Below, one piece after another: positions 6,275 through 10,370 of a stretch of 10,370 nt of DNA. Position 1 is the first letter of the stretch. The number at the start of each line of letters is the position of its first letter. The translations under genes and the position numbers were made by a program. This stretch comes from an uncultured Burkholderiales bacterium (lineage in GTDB: Bacteria; Pseudomonadota; Gammaproteobacteria; Burkholderiales; Burkholderiaceae_E): NCBI GenBank assembly GCA_903831925.1, contig CAIKZV010000711.1, positions 1-10,370 on the forward strand, given 5' to 3'. Under the pieces are notes generated by a model, which saw nothing but the letters and a program-made list of their open reading frames with translations, did no database searches and was not told the DNA's origin.

Positions 6275-9200
6275 TCAGACGTCCTTCGTTGCAAATTTGC
6301 AGCGCTCGACCCAGCGCGCGGTGAGCTTTTCCTGCAGCGAGTTTTGCCTCAATCGTTGCGCAAGCCCGTCAAAGTCGACCGCATCCAGCGGCTGATCCTG
6401 ATTGAAGCAGGAAAAGACGTAGCGCTGCGCACCGGTGAGCGGGTCGATCTGCAATTGAAGGCACTGCGCGCAGATCTCCTTCATCATGCATTGCATCGGC
6501 GAATTGATTGACCCGATTGCGGTGTGCGAGGGATTCAGGCAATGCGCCAGTTCGCGGTGGCGGGCAAGGGCGACCGCAGCCATCATGCGGTCGGACCCGA
6601 TCACGATGAGTCGATCAACCTCCTGCAGCCTGATCGGCTGTTTTGCGTCAGGGACGATGCCTGCGGGGGCCTGCAGGCGCGCATTCTCGGCCCAGGCCTG
6701 CATCGCCTGGACGATATTGCCGACAAAGGCACGGTCCTGAGGCCGCGAGGGGACAAAACCGGGCGCTTCGTCACAGCACCACACCACCACATCGGCGGCC
6801 TGCTCGATCTGTGCAGCCTTGAACCGGTCGGCGGCCTTCTTGTAGCCCGCGAAATAGAGCACCTTCGAGCCGCTTGCCCGCAACGCCGCGCCGATCGAAA
6901 AGAGCACTGCATTGCCCAGCCCGCCGCCTGCCAGCAGGACGGTCTGCCCGCTGACGATTTCGGTCGGCGAGCCGGTAGGGCCCATCATAACGACCGGTTC
7001 ATCAATCTGCAGCCGCTCGCACAGCTCGGACGAGCCGCCCATTTCGAGCACGATTGTCGAGATCAGGCCCTTTTTCCTGTCGACCCAGGCGCCGGTCATT
7101 GCCAGGCCTTCCATCGCAAGCAGCGTGTTGTCGGCGTTCAGGTGTTCGACCCGCGCGGCATGCGATGAAAAATTCTGCAGTCGATAGAACTGTCCTGGCA
7201 TGAACCGCCTTGCGGCCATCGGCGCATGGATGACCACTTCCACGATGGCCGGTGCCAGCCGCTCGATTCGCGCGACGCGGGCTCGCAGAAGGTGATTCAA
7301 GCGCGCAGAAAAGGCGGCGGCCGATTCGCGGCTCTGCGGCTCCCTCTCGGCCAGCACTCGCGAGACCACCGGATAGCCTTGACGGGCCGACGCCATTGCC
7401 TTGACCACATTGCCGGCGTAGCTCGGATGCACATCGCCGAAACACGAGATCCACCGCTCGCCGGGGGCGCCTGCCATCAGTACCCGGGCGGCGGCCGGTT
7501 TGGGGTTGCCGCGTTCAGGCACGACAGGCTGGCCCGATTCGTCAAGCGCACGGAAGTAGCGGCCATCAAGGACGACATGTTCGTCGTCCTCGCGCGCAAG
7601 GACGGTATTGGGCTGTGTGCCGGCGGCGATGATCATGGTTCGTGCCGGCAGCTCGACGTCGCGGCCGTCCTGCCACTGACCCTGAGCATCGCGACGCTGA
7701 TGGCTGAAGGTGATCGAGCGCACGGCCGACTCTTCATCGACGTCGATGCGTCGAGGCGCCAGGCACTCGGCAAAGTGCAGGCCTTCTTCAAGCGCCCTGT
7801 TCAATTCTTCGTGATTGAGGGTGTAGGCCGGGCTGTCGATCAGCCGGCGACGATAGGCCACCGTCACGCCGCCCCATGACTGCAGCAATTCGACCAGGCG
7901 CGCTGGGCGTGCCTGACTGCGTGCGTCATCGCGCTCGGCCTTCAAAGCTTTTGCGTGCGCGATGAATTCATCGGCCAGCGCATGTTCGTCTGCGCGCCAG
8001 CCGGCACGGGCTGCTGCCTCACCGATGTCGGCGACCAGCGCCTCATGGCGCACGAGGAATTTGTCGACCTGGCTCACGTAATAGGCCAGCGCCTCGGTGG
8101 CGGTATCGATAGCGGTCAGGCCGCCGCCGATCACGACCGCAGGCAGGCGCAGCTGCATGTTGGCGATCGAGTCGGCCTGCGCCGCGCCGGTGAGCTGCAA
8201 GGCCATCAGGAAGTCGCTCGCGGTGCGCACGCCGCGCGCCAGGCCGTTCGGAATATCGAGGGTGGTCGGTTTGCCTGCGCCGATGGCCAGCGCGATATGG
8301 TCAAAGCCGAGCTGCCAAGCGTCGTCGATGCCTAATGTGCCACCGAAACGCACGCCGCCGATCAGCGTGAACTGATCGCGCCGCTCGAGCAGCAGTCGCA
8401 CGATCTTCAGAAAATTCTTGTCCCAGCGGACCGTGATGCCGTATTCAGCCACGCCGCCGAAGCCCGAGATCGTGCGGGAGTCGAGGTCTTCGTGCAGCGA
8501 ATCAATATCGCGCACCGGCACGAACGGCACGCGGGCGCCGTGCGGGTCAACGCCCGACAGCGACTGCGCGAGCGGCTCGATTTTCAGGCCATCGATCGCC
8601 ACGACGGTGTGCCCGTCGTTCATCAGATGGTGGGCCAGCGTGAATCCCGCCGGGCCTGTGCCGACTACCAGCACCTTGCGGCCACTGGCTGGTGCGGGCA
8701 GGGGGCGCCGCAGATTCAGCGGGTTCCAGCGCGACAGCAGCGAATAGATCTCGAGCCCCCAGGGCAACTCGAGCACATCCTTGAGCGTGCGGGTTTCGGC
8801 CTGGGGAATGTCGACCGGCGTCTGCGCCTGATAGATACAGGCCTTCATGCAGTCGTTGCAGATGCGATGACCGGTCGCCGCGACCATCGGATTGTCGATC
8901 ATCATCATCGCCAGCGCCGAGATCGCCAGGCCCGAGCGCTTGAGTGTATGAAACTCCGAGATCCGCTCCTCGAGCGGACATCCCGACAGGGCATTGCCGA
9001 AGGCATCGCGTCGCCAGGGCCCCTTGGCCTGATCAGGCGGGGTCTGGCGCAGCCCTGTCGAACACGAGTCGGTGCCCTGCTTGTGGCACAGCAGGCAATA
9101 GTGCGACTCATCGAGCGCACCGGCCAGACCGGTGCCGGCATCGGTGAGCGCAAACGGCGCGCGATCGTGATCGAGCCTGCGCCGGATCTGATCGGGCCGG

Positions 9201-9916
9201 ATTGTGGTGATGCTCACGCCATCGTGTTCGTGGCGGACGGTGTGCCTGAGCAGATCGAGCGGATCGATGTTCGAGGGATGCCGAAACAGCACACCGTGTC
9301 CGTGGCGCTTTCGACCTTCATCGGTGGTGACCGCCCAGGCGCTGTAGAGCCGGGCGATCTCCAGCCGATCGGCATGGGTCGATGCATCGGCCTGCCAGCG
9401 CAGCACGGCCCGCGCAAAGGAGAGCTCGTCGAAATCGTCGAAATCGTCGAGATTGCCGGTCTGGGCAAGCGTCCGGTCGCGATCGGCCGATTCGCCTGCG
9501 ATCGCCTCGAGCAGGGTGGCGCGGGCAGCATCGGCATCAAATCCGAGCAGCGCCTGCGACGGGACACCAAGCAGTGCCTGTCGTTTGACGAATTTCCATT
9601 TCACCCGGTAGAGCGGATCGAGCCGGGTGTGCGCTGCCCGCAGCAGCTCGACCGATTCGGCAATGCCGAAAAATCGTGCGACGAAGGCGTCGACATGCGC
9701 GCTGACTTCGATCAGCAGCGCGGCTTCTGATCGCGAGTCGATCGTATCGGGCGCCTGGCGCGCATCGCTGTAGCGCCTGCCCAAACCGGGGTTGGCGGCG
9801 TTCAGACAGTCGAGCCACCGGTCGTCGAGGCGCTTCAGGCCGTCGCGGTGATGCAAGTCCTCGAAGCTCAGGCCGAAATCGAGGACCAGGCCGTCCAGGC
9901 GGCCGTCAGGTGTCAC
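6275..9916 (-). CDS. Fused Nfn-like flavoprotein: unknown N-domain + GltD/NfnB-like + PyrK/NfnA-like reductase with [2Fe-2S]
   Basis: A 1213-residue cytoplasmic redox enzyme predicted to move electrons between NAD(P)H, flavins and ferredoxin. Residues 1-270 are unrecognised, mostly helical and acidic. Residues 271-860 resemble GltD/NfnB: Cys274, 277, 285, 313, 353, 356 and 360 plus Glu374 as probable ligands of two [4Fe-4S] clusters; an FAD fold VVGTGPAGFTLAHHL (417-431); GGVAEYGI (487-494); an NAD(P) fold VVIGGGLTAIDTATEA (594-609); and a second FAD contact CFGDVHPSYAGNVVKA (825-840). Residues 865-1110 resemble the PyrK/NfnA reductase (PGQFYRLQ at 907-914, LLAGGGLGNAVLFS at 994-1007). Cys1143, 1149, 1152 and 1170 form a C-terminal [2Fe-2S] motif. 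The start is GTG, overlapping the fdxA TGA as GTGA, so translation is probably coupled and FdxA is the likely partner. The reaction, including any electron bifurcation, is inference. Glutamate synthase is unlikely because no large subunit is present. Confidence 0.85.
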   Translation of the reverse strand: MTPDGRLDGLVLDFGLSFEDLHHRDGLKRLDDRWLDCLNAANPGLGRRYSDARQAPDTIDSRSEAALLIEVSAHVDAFVARFFGIAESVELLRAAHTRLDPLYRVKWKFVKRQALLGVPSQALLGFDADAARATLLEAIAGESADRDRTLAQTGNLDDFDDFDELSFARAVLRWQADASTHADRLEIARLYSAWAVTTDEGRKRHGHGVLFRHPSNIDPLDLLRHTVRHEHDGVSITTIRPDQIRRRLDHDRAPFALTDAGTGLAGALDESHYCLLCHKQGTDSCSTGLRQTPPDQAKGPWRRDAFGNALSGCPLEERISEFHTLKRSGLAISALAMMMIDNPMVAATGHRICNDCMKACIYQAQTPVDIPQAETRTLKDVLELPWGLEIYSLLSRWNPLNLRRPLPAPASGRKVLVVGTGPAGFTLAHHLMNDGHTVVAIDGLKIEPLAQSLSGVDPHGARVPFVPVRDIDSLHEDLDSRTISGFGGVAEYGITVRWDKNFLKIVRLLLERRDQFTLIGGVRFGGTLGIDDAWQLGFDHIALAIGAGKPTTLDIPNGLARGVRTASDFLMALQLTGAAQADSIANMQLRLPAVVIGGGLTAIDTATEALAYYVSQVDKFLVRHEALVADIGEAAARAGWRADEHALADEFIAHAKALKAERDDARSQARPARLVELLQSWGGVTVAYRRRLIDSPAYTLNHEELNRALEEGLHFAECLAPRRIDVDEESAVRSITFSHQRRDAQGQWQDGRDVELPARTMIIAAGTQPNTVLAREDDEHVVLDGRYFRALDESGQPVVPERGNPKPAAARVLMAGAPGERWISCFGDVHPSYAGNVVKAMASARQGYPVVSRVLAEREPQSRESAAAFSARLNHLLRARVARIERLAPAIVEVVIHAPMAARRFMPGQFYRLQNFSSHAARVEHLNADNTLLAMEGLAMTGAWVDRKKGLISTIVLEMGGSSELCERLQIDEPVVMMGPTGSPTEIVSGQTVLLAGGGLGNAVLFSIGAALRASGSKVLYFAGYKKAADRFKAAQIEQAADVVVWCCDEAPGFVPSRPQDRAFVGNIVQAMQAWAENARLQAPAGIVPDAKQPIRLQEVDRLIVIGSDRMMAAVALARHRELAHCLNPSHTAIGSINSPMQCMMKEICAQCLQLQIDPLTGAQRYVFSCFNQDQPLDAVDFDGLAQRLRQNSLQEKLTARWVERCKFATKDV
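9426..9452. repeat. Three tandem 9-bp units inside the flavoprotein gene
   Basis: The plus strand shows TCGTCGAAA twice in perfect tandem, followed by a third copy TCGTCGAGA. The units are in frame and encode the acidic stretch DDFDDFDE (residues 157-164) in the unrecognised N-terminal domain. Nine-base units keep the frame, so copy number could vary by slippage without breaking the protein. It is short and may be neutral. Confidence 0.6.
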
Positions 9917-10236
9917 TTCTCAAGGTACTGCAGCTTGTCCTTCACGTCTTTCCAGGTATCGGCATCAGCCGGCTGGGGCTTGGCGCGAGTAATGCTCGGC
10001 CAGTTGCGGGACAACTCGATGTTGAGCTTGATGAAGTGCATCTGATCGGCGGGGACGTCTTCCTCGGCCTTGATCGCTTCAACCGGACATTCGGGGATGC
10101 AGACCGCGCAATCGATGCATTCATCCGGGTCGATGACCAGCATGTTCGGTCCTTCGCGAAAGCAGTCGACCGGGCAGACGTCGACGCAGTCGGTGTATTT
10201 GCACTTAATGCAGGCTTCGGTAACGATGTGGGTCAT
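9913..10236 (-). CDS. fdxA: 7Fe ferredoxin ([3Fe-4S][4Fe-4S]), FdxA type
   Basis: A small cytoplasmic electron carrier of 107 residues. It closely resembles Azotobacter ferredoxin I in pattern and length: MTHIVTEACIKCKYTDCVDV, then CPVDCFREGPN, CIDCAVCIPECPVEAI and the typical C-terminal tail ending KDKLQYLEK. By analogy with that protein, Cys9, Cys17 and Cys50 would bind the [3Fe-4S] cluster, Cys21, Cys40, Cys43 and Cys46 would bind the [4Fe-4S] cluster, and Cys12 and Cys25 would be free. The frame continues upstream to 10344, but the ATG at 10236 gives the exact family N-terminus. No Shine-Dalgarno sequence precedes it; the minus strand there is pyrimidine-rich. The TGA overlaps the GTG of the fused flavoprotein, making FdxA its probable redox partner. 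Confidence 0.97.
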   Translation of the reverse strand: MTHIVTEACIKCKYTDCVDVCPVDCFREGPNMLVIDPDECIDCAVCIPECPVEAIKAEEDVPADQMHFIKLNIELSRNWPSITRAKPQPADADTWKDVKDKLQYLEK

Positions 10237-10342
10237 GGAATTGAATGGGGGAGTTGGCTGCGCGACCACGTCAAAGCAAGGGTCGACTCGGGATTTTACG
10301 GGCCTTTGCGCGCCAGGGTTATCGCCCGCCGCATCCAAAAAC
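10237..10342 (-). promoter_or_regulatory. fdxA upstream region with possible -10 element
   Basis: This is the non-coding stretch before fdxA. On the minus strand, TAAAAT (10298-10293) is a five-of-six match to a -10 box and would give a leader of about 50 nt. The hexamer 17 bases upstream (TAACCC) is a poor -35, so the promoter may need an activator or may be false. The leader has no purine-rich ribosome-binding site next to the fdxA ATG. I see no clear operator palindrome. Confidence 0.25.
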
Positions 10343-10363
10343 AATTGGGGTCAGATTCCAATT
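10343..10363. repeat. Inverted repeat at window edge, possible border of a repeat element
   Basis: AATTGG (10343-10348) and CCAATT (10358-10363) form perfect six-base inverted arms around GGTCAGATT. The AT-rich tract contrasts with the GC-rich surroundings. From memory, similar sequences beginning AATTGGGGTCAGA are scattered in many proteobacterial genomes, often near IS200-like/REP-associated transposase genes. I could not verify this here, and the sequence stops seven bases later. Confidence 0.35.
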
Positions 10364-10370
10364 AATCCCA

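Noticed and set aside
9426..9452. Tandem 9-bp repeat as a CRISPR-like or regulatory array
   Set aside because: There are only three short units without spacers, in frame inside a coding region. They are listed as a small coding repeat only.
8492..9730. 412-codon open frame on the plus strand
   Set aside because: It is antisense to the flavoprotein gene. It has no recognisable motif, and the minus-strand frame carries the conserved Fe-S and FAD motifs over the same bases.
6275..9916. Reading the large flavoprotein as a glutamate synthase small subunit
   Set aside because: Only residues 271-860 resemble GltD. The added reductase and [2Fe-2S] module, the coupled ferredoxin and the lack of a large glutamate synthase subunit argue for a different enzyme.
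10237..10344. 36-codon N-terminal extension of fdxA
   Set aside because: FdxA-type ferredoxins begin directly at the M-x-x-I/V-V-T-x-x-C segment. The extension has no family similarity.

Overview
The window is GC-rich DNA carrying nine genes, all on the minus strand, so the biology reads from right (10370) to left (1). The gene set is an intracellular PHB depolymerase with a catalytic Cys, a DUF1841 gene behind nth, a stand-alone RnfB-type ferredoxin and an Azotobacter-type 7Fe ferredoxin. This points to an aerobic, polyhydroxybutyrate-storing betaproteobacterium, most likely of the order Burkholderiales. That assignment is inferred from gene content and order, not from a database search.

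Reading in the direction of transcription, there are three blocks. (1) Redox block, 10236-6275: fdxA (7Fe ferredoxin) overlaps by 4 nt a 1213-residue flavoprotein. That protein fuses a GltD/NfnB-like module to a PyrK/NfnA-like ferredoxin-NAD(P) reductase module with a C-terminal [2Fe-2S] motif, behind about 270 unrecognised residues. A strong hairpin follows its stop codon. (2) phaZ block, 6111-2981: PHB depolymerase (phaZ), the RnfB-type ferredoxin, endonuclease III (nth) and DUF1841 are packed with 4-, 4- and 20-nt overlaps and probably form one operon, with a weak candidate promoter in the 163-nt gap before phaZ. (3) Block 2930-1: a class I adenylate-forming acyl-CoA synthetase, a DUF47 (PhoU-like) Pit accessory protein, and the first 97 codons of a Pit phosphate transporter, separated by gaps of 50, 39 and 43 nt.

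The likely shared theme of blocks 1 and 2 is electron and carbon flow. FdxA is the natural candidate partner of the fused flavoprotein, which by architecture could exchange electrons among NADH, NADPH and ferredoxin, like the two-subunit Nfn transhydrogenase. PhaZ mobilises stored PHB, whose oxidation yields reduced nucleotide. Four neighbouring genes encode Fe-S proteins (FdxA, the fusion, the RnfB-like protein and Nth). Nth shows that the operon also carries DNA repair. The phosphate pair at the left end is a separate, standard module.

The most interesting item is the fdxA-fusion pair: a single-chain Nfn-like enzyme with altered flavin and [2Fe-2S] motifs and an uncharacterised N-terminal domain. 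The second is the RnfB-like gene, which has no ATG, GTG or TTG where its start should be and may begin at a CTG overlapping the phaZ stop. No gap between genes exceeds 300 nt. I saw no tRNA, rRNA, CRISPR array or complete mobile element. An inverted repeat at the extreme right edge may be the border of a repeat element lying outside the window.
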